From the NCBI RefSeq assembly GCF_947507565.1, contig NC_089186.1, positions 2,418,001-2,482,000 on the forward strand: a stretch of DNA of 64,000 bases. Reading direction: 5' to 3'. This document shows, piece by piece, positions 13,495 through 27,000 of this stretch (its first letter is position 1; the number at the start of each line of letters is the position of its first letter). The position numbers and the translations under genes were made by a program. The stretch comes from Oscarella lobularis. Lineage: Eukaryota; Porifera; Homoscleromorpha; Homosclerophorida; Oscarellidae. Below the pieces are notes generated by a model that worked only from the letters and a program-made list of their open reading frames with translations, was not told the DNA's origin and ran no database searches.

Positions 13495-13875
13495 ATATGC
13501 ATTGCAAGGATTCTTCTTCAGATTTTTATGCGTCCGTTTAAAAAGAATTATGCTAATTTATACGAGACGGGTATTCTGGGGAATTTATTCGTTTTCGCTG
13601 GTCTCAATTAATAATGAAAAGTGCGCCGTTCTTATAGAAATTATCTTCTGGTGGCCCTATGCCTATCTTGGCCTCTATGGGATCTATAAAAGCTCTACAG
13701 TTGTATGCCTTGGTTGAAAAGAAAATGTGGTCATTCTGTAGTCTATATAGCACTAAAGAAGAAAAATCGTCTTCAAGACAGGATACTGAAAGCGAAACTT
13801 TGTTTTGAGATCCTCTTCTTGCTTACGATCGATTGACAACTCAGATAACTCTTTTCCATAGCTTCTTATCCGGGC
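13495..13875 (+). pseudogene. Truncated 3' end of an R1-type gene (remnant 1)
   Basis: Begins 6 bp after the R2 stop. It matches the last part of R1 exon 8 from about 8432 to the R1 stop, then the R1-R2 intergenic DNA. The frame is broken by small deletions (for example at the ASN-rich loop corresponding to R1 8540-8600) and no upstream exons exist. It marks a duplication breakpoint inside the R1 last exon. It now forms the upstream region of R3. Confidence 0.8.
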
Positions 13876-13903
13876 ATGCCGAAGGTCACGCGAGCGACTT
13901 TCG

Positions 13904-16900
13904 ATGAGGAAGTTCTACGGGTTTCTCGGCCTATTGTATTGCATCTCGCGTTCGTACGGCATCTCCTACAACTGCTCGAACGCTTGCGCCACGGCGAACA
14001 CGTGGTACATCGCCGTAAACGAGTCTTCGAGCGATTACGGAAGCGCGTGCCGATACGACAATCTCGATGCGGCTCTCAATCGACTTCAGAACAACCACTG
14101 CAATGCCTTCTTCCTCAAACACATATCGATTCTCTTGGAACCAGGCGTTCATCGAGTCGAAAACCGTTATAACATTTCGTCCTATTCGAATATGACCTTC
14201 TCTTCGGCGAACGGAAAGAGAAACGCCACCGTTTGCGTTCTCAATCGAATCCTGTTCGTTCGTCTAACGAATTTGTCTTTCGATGATTTGACATTTAATC
14301 TCACTGGGAGCCGTTATAGATCGCCTTTCTTACGTAGCGATAATCCGACGGATCTGGAGCAACTGGGAATAATGACATTTGTCGGTTGCCGAAAAGTGAA
14401 GTTCGATAACTGCAAGGTCTTGTTTACATTGACGTTACACAATCTGTTCTTTCTTACGTCAATTCAAGTAGTCGTTTCTCGTTGTCATTTCATCTACACG
14501 GTTCCACCGACTTTGGAGGACTATAGTAGAGGAGACAAATACGGCTCTTGGGGTTTGCTTTTCTTAGCGTCTCCCGATGGGACGGGTGCAGCAGCTCCGT
14601 GCGAAAATTGCTTTCGAATGTCAAGCACCGTTTTTAAGAACGCGACCGATGTTTCTTTCTATGGCTACAGCGACATAGCGAGAAACGAGCACAATTCTTT
14701 GCAGACTCGATATTTACTTGGCATTGCTCTGAGTAACGTCAGGAACGTGACCGCGGAGATAAGAGATACGAATGTGACTGGTATGGTATTTGGCTATGCC
14801 ACGCCGTTTCTAGTAGAAGTAATCAACGAGACAAGTCATAGTGCGATAATATTGGACGGAATGTATATCAGCGATAACAAATGCTTCAGTGGATGTGGCA
14901 TGGTTATTCTCTTCTTTAACGGTTGTCACGACAATTTTGTCTACGTCAGAAACAGTTGTTTTCTAAATAATACCGCCGTTCTCGAAGGGGGTGCCGTCTT
15001 GGTTTTGTACGAGAAGAATAAGGAGGAGAATGTGGCGTATTTTCAGAATACGAGTTTTGAAGAAAATAATGCTGTTCAGTATTTTGGAGCGGGGAGTGCC
15101 GTTATGATTTATTCGGATGCCGGCTACGGTCCGGGAAATAGCGATCATCCGTACGATTTGCCGCCAAAAGTGATATTCGAAGACTGCAAATTCGAGAGAA
15201 ATAACGCCAATAGTGCAGCGGTCTTCTCCAAAGAAGCGAACGTCATTTTCAACGGAACGGAGTAAAAAAACCAGTTTTCAATTAAATTAAACAATTTGAT
15301 ATAATTTTAGGACACATTTTGACAAAAACCGAGGCGGTGCCGTCGAGTCGGCGAGTTCAAGTATAACAATCTCCGGCGAAGCGCGATTTCATAACAATAG
15401 CGGTTGCTCATTTGGCTGCGCACTCAACCTTCGTTTATTCAGCCACGCCAATTTTATAAACGTGAGTGTTCAGTGACCACGAAATGCGTATACTCTTAGT
15501 GTTTATTCAGGTGGATCACATTCACTTTATAAATAATAGTGCCAGCGTGCACGGCGGAGCAATATTCGCCGATTTGACGACGTCGTCCGAAACGTACGTT
15601 GCCTTGATCAACTTTCAATCGCATCTCGACACGGGCGGAAAGTGTTTCATAACGGGCGACTCTCATCTCCATTACGACTATGCCACGTCGCCAATCTTCA
15701 ACAAAACGTCACAGGTATGACGTCACTCAAAAACGCTCATATATTTTTCTTTATAGATTCATTTTTATAATAATACTGCTTCGGTTTCGGGTAATGACAT
15801 TTATGCGTCGACGCTCTATCTATGCAGTGTCAGTCAAGTGTCGACGTCGATATCGCGATCTCGTCGGCTCTTTCCCATCAGCACGGCCGTCGCGTCGATA
15901 TTCTTTTCCAAAGCGACGTGCGACTGCTTCAAGGACGTCGACAACGTGCGCTTTCATTTTAGAGATGGAGAGTGCACGAGAAATAACGTCGCAAAGCGAA
16001 TCAACAGCCTCAAGAACAACACGTAGAATATCTAAGGTATATAGCCTAAGGTTATTGATTCTATTTCTATAGGGGTGGCTTTGATTCGTCCCTAAACGCA
16101 TCGTCGCTTTTCGATCGGATGAACGAGACGTTGGAGTGCACGTTCGACAATTTGATTGCGCGTGGAGGCGGTCGAGGAGCGGCGTTCCAACGCGACGTCG
16201 TCTCGCACTTCGTACACGATCGCTGGGTTCCCTTTGGATCGTGTTTATACGGAAGTTCGCGACGATTAGCGAACTCGCGATTCAAGGACTATCCCGCTTT
16301 GCATTACACGTCCGACTGCTCGGCTTCCGTGCAGCCGTTCGATATCACTTTATATCCGGCGCCTGGGGAGAGATTCGCTCTCTATTTAGATCCGAGAGAT
16401 GAGTTAGATAGGACGGGCCCCGTTCAAGCATCAATGCAGGTTTAATTAATTAATTAATTTAAAATTACGTTTGTTTAATTTTTTTCTAAGGTTTTACCTC
16501 CGGTTGATTTGTATACTGTAGATGAATTGCCGTCTGCTCTTTTGCGCCAACGGTTGACTGAGTACGGTTGGGATACCTTGTATTATTTTGATGCTAGCGA
16601 GCCAATTAATGGGCTTTCACTTGCTGGTCCGGTTGGAGCGAAGGGCTCTCTCTACGTTAAATGGCATTCGATTTTTCGAGGTAGTGAGTGCGCTTTGTTC
16701 ATTGACTTCGAACTAGCTCCGTGTCAAATTGGCTACGAGTTTCCAAAAGACAGCAGCTCCTCAGAAGTGAGACACCTGTCTTTGATTAAATAATTAAATA
16801 CGTATGTTACGTAGGCTGCTGAACACATAAAACAATCAAAATCGACGATTAAAAGATTGGAGAGTTATTTGACCGGTAATTTCGTTTGTCATTGCGCGAA

Positions 16901-18459
16901 TCTAAGTCACGTCGATTGCGGAACGGATGGTCGAGAATTGAATGTTCTGGATGCTGTATGGGTGGGATCGCTCGAACCCGACGACTTCGCAAACGTTTCT
17001 ATTATCGATCCGTTGAAGACGAATGGAAGTGACGCAAAAAGAAAATTCGGCTCGCACTTCTGTACGGAAAACTGCCACGAGAATTCGTTGGAAACAGTTT
17101 ATGAGTACAATTATTCTCATCCGAAGGCGCACTGTATGGAAAATTACACGGGAGTTCTCTGCGGTCGCTGTGAGAGGGGAAAATCGTTGACACTCGTAGC
17201 ACAAGTAAGATTGGTACCTCCATATGTTCAGTAGAGTAGAAATAGGACTTCTATAGAAATGTATTGAGTGCAAGGACTGGCAAAAGCAGTTGGCCATAAC
17301 GATTGTCGTGACGTTTATAACTGCAACGCTTTACGTAAGTTTGAGCATGGTTTTTCGAATTGTGGCGAGCTCCGTCTTCGCCTCTTGGCTCTTCTATGCT
17401 CAGGTACACTGGTATATAGGACAGGGATACGTGCACGCTGTATGCCTTAGTTCTATATAGGTTGTTCGACTATTTGTTCGACCACAATCATTTAACTATT
17501 TTGGATTTCATTTGACTGTTTATTCTACGGGATTTTGCGTCGCCGAAGAATTGTCGCCGCTCGAACGACTCGCTTTCATTGCCGGCTTGCAGACGATCTT
17601 TTTTCTTCTACTCTTCGTTATCTTTCTGATGGCGCGTTGCAGTCGAACGATGGCCCAGTACATTAAAATGTCAAAAGTTCTCGACACGTTTCTCATCGTT
17701 CTCGCCTACGTCTACGTTCCCATCGCGGAATTCGCTTTCTCGGCGATTAGCTGCACGGTTTTCATTGCTAACGAAATTCGAGTTTTGGCCGATCCTACGC
17801 TAAAGTGTTTCGACTCGGAACACACTCCTTTCGCCGTTGCCGGCATCGTCCTTCTACTCACCTTCGTCATTCCGGCGCCGATACTATTTCTCGTCTATTT
17901 GAAACACCCCAAGTTGGAGAAGAAGCCGTTTGCTCGTCGCCTGAGAAAAGCCTGCGCTCATCAGTACAGAAAGGGAACAGAGTGGTGGATCAGTCTCACG
18001 TATGTCAAACGATTCGTCTTGGTTCTTTTCTCGACAACGGCGGCTGTGTCCGTCACCGCTCGTCTACTTTTCTTGGCTTTCATTTCCCTAGGAATGATTT
18101 TTCTGCAGTGGTTTGGGAAGCCGTATAAGAAGAAGTATTCGAATTTATACGAAATGGGCGTCTTGGTGAATTTGTTTTTGTTTGCCGGGCTAAATGTCAA
18201 CAATCCGGAAGCAATTGGTTCCGAAGATGCTGCCCACGTTTTTCTTATTGTTCTGCTGAACGTTGTTTTCTGGTGGCCGTATGCTCTCTGGATTGTATAT
18301 GGTTGGTATAGATTTTCTGTTAAAGTTCGAATTTGGCTGGGAAGAAAAGCTGCTTCTGATAAAGAGACGTCGCAGAACTCGTCTTCTGCAAAGAAGGATG
18401 AAGAAGCAGTTCGAAAACTGTTAGAAAATCTTCGCGATCCTCTTCTTGAGGCTGACTAA
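13904..18459 (+). CDS. R3: multi-pass membrane protein with beta-helix-like ectodomain
   Basis: Predicted 1,385 aa. Exons: 13904-15261, 15311-15461, 15510-15713, 15757-16022, 16073-16439, 16491-16766, 16815-17204, 17257-17403, 17461-18459; phases agree. Same layout as R2: signal peptide, CSNACATANTWY, beta-helix-like repeats with many N-glycosylation sequons, WVPFGSC block, Cys-rich hinge (YTGVLCGRCERG), about eight membrane segments, tail ending NLRDPLLEAD. From exon 7 onward it is nearly identical to R5, introns included, and differs from R2/R4 (an extra DAKRKFGS-containing insert in the hinge; MAQYIKMSK in the first cytoplasmic loop). Exon 1 is closer to R2. Function unknown; a cell-surface receptor is my inference. 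Confidence 0.85.
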
Positions 18460-18498
18460 TTTTATAAATAAGCTGCAGTGACGTGTTAAATACGGGAC

Positions 18499-19015
18499 GG
18501 ATCAAGTCAGTCATCAGTGCATCGCCGAAACGAAATCATCGCGAACGATCAAGGAAATCGAACGACGCCGTCCTACGTCGCGTTTACGGACACCGAACGC
18601 TTGATCGGCGATGCGGCGAAGAGCCAAGTCGCTCTCAACCCCAACAACACGGTCTTCGGTAGGTTTTCGCACGAGGAGAGGTCCACCATGGGAGCGCGCG
18701 CTTCTTTTAAACGCTCATCGGTCGACGATTCGGCGAATCGTCCGTCCAATCGGACATGAAGCACTGGCCGTTCAAAATCGCCGGAAAATCGAAGATTCAG
18801 GTCGAATACAAAGCGGAACCGAAGTGAAGACATTTTTCGCCGAAGAGGCAAAAGCGTGGGCGCGGCATAAAAATGAGCAACACATTCTTTGATGACTATT
18901 TGCGGGGGCGTGGCATAAAAAAGGAGCAACATTCTCATGATGATAAAATCTCATAACCTTTTGCGGGGGCCTGGCATAAAAAATGAGCAACATTTTCTCT
19001 GATAAAGGTCTCGTC
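18499..19015 (+). pseudogene. Dead 5' fragment of HSP70 inside the receptor array
   Basis: Collinear with HSP70 exon 1, intron 1, exon 2 and intron 2. The start codon and the first ~30 codons are missing: the sequence jumps from the leader (GCATCGCCGAAA) to the codons for EIIANDQGN at 18531. Exon 2 lost its splice acceptor and several codons near 18705. It ends exactly where HSP70 exon 3 should begin (AAAGGTCT), then switches to the R2-type upstream region. The leader keeps a GTCATCA stretch present before the second HSP70 but not the first, so that locus is the closer relative. Cannot encode a chaperone. Confidence 0.85.
18858..19013 (+). repeat. Tandem repeats of HSP70 intron-2 type
   Basis: Three head-to-tail copies of a unit of about 55-65 bp with the core GCGGGGGC(G)TGGCATAAAAA and TGAGCAACA, separated by CTCATGATAATAAAATCTCA-like spacers. 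The same unit occurs in intron 2 of both HSP70 genes (about 29270-29353 with two copies; about 32795-32943 with three). Confidence 0.75.
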
Positions 19016-19077
19016 TAGAATTTCTATTGATTTAGCTTTTTATCCGGGTATGCCCGAGGTCACACGAGCGACTTTCG

Positions 19078-22000
19078 ATGAGGAGATTCGGCGTCTTCTA
19101 CGGGTTCCTCGGCCTATTGTACGGCTTCTCGCGTTCGTACGGCATCTCCTACAACTGCTCGAACGCCTGCGCCACGGCGAACACGTGGTACATCGCCGTA
19201 AACGAGTCTTCGAGCGATTTCTCACCAAACGGAAGCGCGTGCCGATACGACAATCTCGAGGCGGCTCTCAATCGACTTCACAACAACTACTGCAACGCCT
19301 TCGCCCTCAAACACATATCGATTCTCTTGGAACCAGGCGTTCATCGAGTCGAAAACCATTATCACATTTCGTTCTATTCGAATGTGACCTTCTCTTCGGC
19401 GGCGGCGAACGAAAACGCCACCGTTTGCATTCTAAGTCGAATTCTATTCGTTCGTCTAACGAATTTATCTTTCGTTAATTTGACACTTGTTCTCACTGAG
19501 AGCCCGTATAGGCCTACGTCAATAAGAAAGGATTATTTGAACGGTCTGGAGCAACTAGGAATAATGACTTTCGTTGGCTGCAGAAACGTTAAATTGGATA
19601 ACTGCACGGTCAATTTCTCAATGGCGTCATATAACATATTCTTTCTTACTTCATTTCAAGTAACCGTTTCTCATTGTCATTTCTTCTATACAATTCCGCC
19701 GACTTTGGATGTCTTTAACGAAAGGGCGGGAAATGGTTCGTGGGGCTTGCTTTTCTTTTATTCGTCTCCCAATCCTTGCAAAAATTGTTTTCAAATGTCT
19801 AGCACCTCTTTTGAATCCGCAGCCAATGCTTCGTTTTACGGCTACGACAACATAGCGAGAAACGAGCACAATCCTTTGCAGACTCGATATTTATTTGGCG
19901 TCGTACTGAGCAACACCAGTGACGTGATTGTGGAGATAAGAGATACGAGTGTGACTGGTATGGTGTTTGGCTTTGCCATACCGTTGCTCATAGAAGCAAT
20001 TAACGAGACACGTAATAGTAGGATAACGTTGGACGGAATGCACATCCATGACAATAAATGCTTCAGTGGATGTGGCATGTTGATTTTCTTCTTTGACCGT
20101 TGTCACGACAATTTTGTCTACGTCAGAAACAGTTGTTTTCGAAAGAATACTGCCGTTCTCGAAGGGGGCGCCGTCTTGGTTGTGTATGAAAAGAATAAGG
20201 AGGAGAATGTCGCGTATTTTGGAAATACGACTTTTGAAGAAAATAATGCTTTTCAGTATTTTGGCGCCGGGAGTGCCGTCATGATTTATTCGGATGCCGG
20301 CTACGGTCCGGGAAATACCGATCATCCGTACGATTTGCCGCCAAAAGTGATATTCGAAGACTGCAAATTCGAGAGGAATAACGCCAATAGTGCAGCGGTC
20401 TTCTCCAAAGAAGCGAACGTCATTTTCAACGGAACAGGGTCAGACGACGAAAAAAACAGGTTTCAATTAATTAAACGTTTGATACAATTTTAGGACACGT
20501 TTTGAGGAAAACCGAGGTGGTGCCGTCAAGTCGGCGAGTTCGAACATCACAATCTCCGGCGAAGCGAAATTTCTAAACAATAGCGGTTGCTCATTCGGTT
20601 GCGCACTCGACCTTCGTTTATTCAGCCACGCCAATTTTATAAACGTGAGCGTTCAGTGACCACGAGATGTGTATACTCTTAGTGTTTATTCAGGTGGATC
20701 ACATTCACTTTATAAATAATAGTGCTAGCGTGCACGGCGGCGCGATATTCGCCGATTTGACGACGTCATCCGAAACGTACGTCGATTTGATTAACTCCGA
20801 ATCGCTTCTCGACACGGGCGGAAAGTGTTTCATAACGGGCGACGATCGTCTTCATTACGACTTCGCCACGTCGCCAATCTTCATCGAAACGTCACAGGTA
20901 CGACGTCACTCAAGAAAAAAACGCCCATATATATATTTTTTTCTTTATAGATTTATTTTTATAATAACAAGGCTTCGATTTCCGGTAATGACGTGTTCGC
21001 GTCGACGCTCTATCTTTGCAACGACAGTCAAGTGTCGGCGATTCCGAAATCGCGTTCGCACTTTCCCATCAGCACGGCCGTCGCGTCGATATTCTTTTTC
21101 AAAGCGACGTGCGACTGCTTCAAGGACGTCGACAACGTGCGCTTTCATTTTAGAGATGGAGAGTGCACAAGAAAGAACGTCGCAAAGCGAATCAACAGCC
21201 TCAAGAACAACACGTAGAATATCTAAGGTATATATAGTCTAAGATAATCGATTCAATTTCTATAGGGGTGACTTTGATTCGTCCCTAAACGCATCGTCGC
21301 TTTTCGATCGAATGAACGAGACGTTGGAGTGCACTGTCGACAATTTGATTGCGCTTGGAGGCGGTCGAGGAGCGGCGTTCCAACGCGACGTCGTCTCGCA
21401 CTTCGTACACGATCGTTGGGTTCCCTTTGGATCGTGTTTATACGGAAGTTCGCGTCGATTAGCGAACTCGCGATTCAAGGACTATCCCGCTTTGCATTAC
21501 ACGTCCGACTGCTCGGTTTCCGTGCAGCCGTTCGATATCACTTTATATCCGGCGCCTGGGGAGAGATTCGCTCTCTATTTAGATCCGAGAGATGAGTTAG
21601 ATAGGACGGGTCCCGTTCAAGCATCAATGCAGGTTCAATTAATTAATTAATTAATTTAAAAATTACGTTTGTTTAATTTTTTTCTAAGGTTTTACCTCCG
21701 ATTGATTTGTATACTGTGGATGAATTGCCGCCTGCTCTTTTGCGTCAAGGGTTGACTGAGTACGGTTGGGATACCTTGTATTATTTTGATGCTAGTGAGC
21801 CGATTAATGGGCTTTCGCTTGCTGGCCCCGTTGGAGCGAAGGGCTCTCTCTACGTTAATTGGCATTCGATTTTTCGAGGTAGTGAGTGCGCTTTGTTCAT
21901 TGACTTCGAACTAGCTCCGTGTCAAATTGGCTACGAGTTTCCAAAGGACAGCGACTCCGCAAAAGTGAGACACATGCCTTTGATTAAATAATTAAATACG

Positions 22001-23649
22001 TATGTTGCCTAGGCTGTTGAACACATAAAACAATCAAAATCGACGATTAAAAGACTAGGGACTTATTTAGCCGGTAATTTCGTCTGTCAATGCGCGAATC
22101 TTAGTCACGTCGAATGCGGAACGGATAGTCGAGAATTGAATGTTCTTGATACTGTATGGGTGGGATCGCTCGAACCCGACGACTTCGCCAACGTTTCTCT
22201 TATCGAAACATCGAATAAAACGAGTAGAAAATTTGGATCTCATTACTGCACCGACAACTGCAACGAAAATTCGCTGGAAGCAATTTACAAGTACAACTAT
22301 GCTAATCCGGAGGCGCACTGCTTGAAAGATTACACGGGAGTTCTCTGTGGTCGCTGTCAAAAGGGAAAATCATTGACGCTCGTAACGCAAGTATAAGATC
22401 TCTATATACCTATATATTATCAGTATAGAAGTAAGACCTTTTTTTCTTTTAGAAATGTATTGAGTGTGAGGGTTGGAAAAAGAAGTTGGCTATAACGATT
22501 GCCATAACGTCGGCAGTTGCCGCCTTTTCTGTGACTGTGAGCATGGTTTTTCGAACCGTCGCCAGTTCCATCGTCACCTCGTGGCTCTTCTATGCTCAGG
22601 TATACATATGATAGGATGCTGAATTCATCATTAGTTTTTCTCTATAGGTTGTTCGATTCTTTGTTCGGCCTCAATTTTTCAACATTTTCGCCTTTCAGTT
22701 GACTGTTTTTGCCACCGGTTTTTGCGTCGCCGAAGAGTTGACGCCACTCGAACGTCTCGCTCTCATTGCCGCCTTGCAAACGACGTTCTTTATTTTCATC
22801 GCGATCCTTTTTGCGATGGCGCGCTGCAGTCGAACGATCGCGCGCTACATCAAAATGTCCAAACTTCTCGACACGTTTCTCGTCGTTCTCGCCTACGTCT
22901 ACGTTCCCGCCGCCGAATTCGCTTTCTCGTCGATCAGCTGCACGGTTTATATTTCCAATGAGATTCGAGTTATGGCCGATCCGACGATGCAGTGTTTCGA
23001 CTCGGAACACTTTCCGTTCGCCGTCGCCGGCATCGTGCTTCTACTCGTCTTCATCATCCCAACGCCAATACTATTTCTCGTCTATCTAAAACATCCTAAA
23101 TTGGAGAAGAAACCGTTTGCACGTCGTCTTCGAAAAGCCTGTGCTCATCAGTTCAGAGAGGGTAAAGAGTGGTGGATCACTTTGACTTACGTTAGACGAT
23201 TCGTATTGGTTCTTTTTGCGACTATGGCTGCTGTGTCCATCACCACTCGTCTACTTTACTTGGCTCTCATTTCCCTAGGAATGATTTTGATGCAGTGGTT
23301 CGTGCAGCCGTATAAGAAGACCTATTCGAATTATTTCGAAATGGGCGTTTTGGTGAATTTGTTTTTGTTTGCCGGTTTGAATGTCAATGATCCGGAAGCG
23401 ATTCAGCCGGAAGGCGGTGCTGCCTACAAAGTTCTTCTCGGTTTGCTCTACATTGTTTTTTGGTGGCCGTTTATTGTATCGTCGTTATATGGTTGGTATC
23501 GATTTTTTGTTAGAGTTCGAATTTGGCTGGGGAGAAAAGTCGTCTCCGATAAGGAGATGTCGCAGAAATCGTCTTCTTCAAAAGCAGACCAAGTAGCTCT
23601 TCAAAAACAGTTAGAAAATCTTCGCGATCCTCTTCTTACAGTCGACTAA
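19078..23649 (+). CDS. R4: multi-pass membrane protein with beta-helix-like ectodomain
   Basis: Predicted 1,382 aa. Exons: 19078-20438, 20494-20644, 20694-20897, 20951-21213, 21266-21632, 21689-21964, 22013-22390, 22453-22599, 22648-23649; phases agree. The first donor is unusual (GG|GTCAGA) where the paralogues have A|GTAAAA or A|GTAGAA. Without splicing, the frame would stop shortly after. Domain order is as in R2: signal peptide, repeats, WVPFGSC/LYPAPGE block, YTGVLCGRCQKG hinge, about eight membrane segments, NLRDPLLTVD tail. Exon 1 (from about 19500) is nearly identical to R5, while exons 6-9 are nearly identical to R2, so the gene looks mosaic. Confidence 0.84.
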
Positions 23650-23655
23650 TCTTTT

Positions 23656-24016
23656 ATATGCAATGATTCTTCTTCAGATTTTTATGCGTCCGTTTAAAAA
23701 GAATTATGCTAATTTATACGAGACGGGTATTCTGGGGAATTTATTCGTTTTCGCTGGTCTCAATTAATTAATGAAAAGTACGCCGTTCTTATGGAAATTA
23801 TCTTCTGGTGGCCCTATGCCTTTCTTGGCCTCTATGGAATCTATAAAAGCTCTACAGTTGTATGCCTTGGTTGAAAAGAAAATGTGTTCATTCTGTAGTC
23901 TATATAGCACTAAAGAAGAAAAATCGCCAGGATACTGAAAGCGAAACTTTGTTTCGAGATCCTCTTCTTGCTTACGATCGTCTTTTTCTAGAATTTCCAT
24001 AGCTTCTTATCCGGGT
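23656..24016 (+). pseudogene. Truncated 3' end of an R1-type gene (remnant 2)
   Basis: Second copy of remnant 1, at the equivalent place after R4. It starts 6 bp after the R4 stop with the codons around ILLQIFM of R1 and runs into the R5 upstream region. It has the same frame-breaking deletions as remnant 1 plus further loss near 23928, so both descend from one event that was later duplicated with the whole block. Confidence 0.8.
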
Positions 24017-24044
24017 ATGCCCAAGGTCACACGAGCGACTTTCG

Positions 24045-27000
24045 ATGAGGAAAATCTACGGGTTTCTCGGCCTATTGTATTGCATCTCGCATTCGTACGG
24101 CATCTCCTACAACTGCTCGAACGCCTGCGCCACGGCGAACACGTGGTACGTCCACGGATCCGAGTCTTCGAGCGATTTCTCACCAAACGGAAACTCGTGC
24201 CGATACGACAATCTCGATGCGGTTCTCGATCGACTTCATCAGGGCTACTGCAACACCTTCTTCCTCAAACACATATCGATTCTTTTGGAACCAGGCAAGC
24301 ATCTAGTCAAAGGCCATTATCACATTTTGTTCTATTCGAATGTGACCGTCTCTTCGGCGAATGAAAGCGCCGTCATTCGCGTTCGCGATCGAATTGCATT
24401 CGTTCGTCTAACGAATTTGTCTTTCGTGAATTTGACATTTGACCTCACTGAGAGCCCGTATAGGCCTACGTCAATAAGGAAAGATACTTTGAACGGTCAG
24501 GAGCAACTAGGAATAATGACTTTTGTTGGCTGCAGAAACGTTAAATTGGATAACTGCACGGTCAATTTCTCAATGGCGTCATATAACATATTCTTTCTTA
24601 CTTCGTTTCAAGTAACCGTTTCTCATTGTCATTTCTTCTATACAATTCCGCCGACTTTGGAGGTCTTTAACGAAAGGGCGGGAAATGGTTCGTGGGGCTT
24701 GCTTTTCTTTTATTCGTCTCCCAATCCTTGCAAAAATTGTTTTCAAATGTCTAGCACCTCTTTTGAATCCGCAGCCAATGTTTCGTTTTACGGCTACGGC
24801 AACATAGCGAGAAACGAGCACAATCCTTTGCAGACTCGATATTTATTTGGCGTCGTACTGAGCAACACCAGTGACGTGATTGTGGAGATAAGAGATGTAC
24901 AAGTGACTGGTATGGTGTTTGGCTTTGCCATACCGTTGCTCATAGAAGCAATTAACGAGACACGTAATAGTAGGATAACGTTGGACGGAATGCGCATCCG
25001 TGACAATAAATGCTTCAGTGGATGTGGCATGTTGATTTTCTTCTTTAACGGTTGTCACGACAATTTTGTCTACGTCAGAAACAGTGTTTTTCGAAAGAAT
25101 ACTGCCGTTCTCGAAGGGGGCGCCGTCTTGATTGTGTATGAAAAGAATAAGGAGGAGAACGTGGCGTATTTTGGAAATACGCGTTTTGAAGAAAATAATG
25201 CTTTTCAGTATTTTGGCGCCGGGAGTGCCGTCATGATTTATTCGGATGCCGGCTACGGTCCGGGAAATACCGATCATCCGTACGATTTGCCGCCGAAAGT
25301 GATATTCGAAGACTGCAAATTCGAGAGAAATAAGGCCAATAGTGCAGCCGTCTTCTCCAAAGAAGCGAACGTCATTTTCAACGGAACAAAGTAAAAAACC
25401 AAGTTTTAATTAAATTGAACGTTTGATATAATTTTAGGACACTTTTTGATGAGAACCGAGGCGGTGCCGTCGAGTCGGCGAGTTCGAACATCACAATTTC
25501 CGGCGAAGCGCGATTTCAAAACAATAGCGGTTGCTTGTTCGGCTGTGCACTCGACCTTCGTTTATTCAGCCACGCCAATTTTGTAAACGTGAGCGTTTTA
25601 GAGACTACAATGTATATTTTACTCTTAGTGTCGGTCTCTTTTAGGTGGATCACATTCACTTTATAAATAATAGTGCTAGCGTGAACGGCGGAGCGATATT
25701 CGCCGATTTGACGACGTCGTCGGAAACGTACGTCGATTTGATCAACTTCCAATCGCATCTCGACACGGGCGGAAACTGTTTCATAACGGGCGACTCTCAT
25801 CTCCATTACGACTACGCCACGTCGCCAATCTTCAACGAAACGTCACAGGTATGACGTCACTCAAAAACGCTCATATATTTTTTTCTTTATAGATTCATTT
25901 TTATAATAATACTGCTTCGGTTTCGGGTAATGACGTGTACGCGTCGACGTTCTATCTATGCAACGTCAGTCAAGTGTCGTCGAGATCGCGATCTCGACGA
26001 CTCTTTCCCATCAGCACGGCCGTCGCGTCGATATTCTTTTCCAAAGCGACGTGCGACTGCTTCAAGGACGTCGACAACGTGCGCTTTCATTTTAGAGATG
26101 GAGAGTGCACGAGAAATAACGTCGCAAAGCGAATCAACAGCCTCAAGAACAATACGTACGAATACGAACGTATTGTAGTCTAAGATAATCGATTTTCATT
26201 TCTATAGGGGTGGCTTTGATTCGTCTATAAACGCATCATCGCTTTTTGATCGAATGAACGAGACGTTGGAGTGCACTGTCGACAATTTGATTGCGCTTGG
26301 AGGCGGTCGAGGAGCGGCGTTCCAACGCGACGTAGTCTCGCACTTCGTACACGATCGTTGGGTTCCCTTTGGATCGTGTTTATACGGAAGTTCGCGACGA
26401 TTAGCAAACTCGCGATTCAAGAACTATCTCGATTTGCGTTACACGTCTGACTGCTCGGTTTTTGTGCAGCCATTTGATATCACTTTGTATCCAGCTCCTG
26501 GGGAGAGATTCGCTCTCTATTTAGATCCGAGAGATGAGTTAGATAGGACGGGTCCCGTTCAAGCATCAATGCAGGTTTAATTAATTAATTAATTTAAAAA
26601 TTACGTTTGTTTAATTTTTTTTCTAAGGTTTTACCTCCGGTTGATTTGTATGCTGTAGATGAGTTGCCGTCTGCTCTTTTGCGCCAACGGTTGACTGAGT
26701 ACGGTTGGGATACCTTGTATTATTTTGATGCTAGCCAGCCAATTAATGGGCTTTCACTTGCTGGTCCGGTTGGAGCGAAGGGCTCTCTCTACGTTAAATG
26801 GCATTCGATTTTTCGAGGTAGCGAGTGCACTTTGTCCATTGACTTCGAACTAGCTCCGTGTCATATTGGCTACGAGTTTCCAAAAGACAGCAGCTCCTCA
26901 GAAGTGAGACACCTGTCTTTGATTAAATAATTAAATACGTATGTTACGTAGGCTGCTGAACACATAAAACAATCAAAATCGACGATTAAAAGATTGGAGA

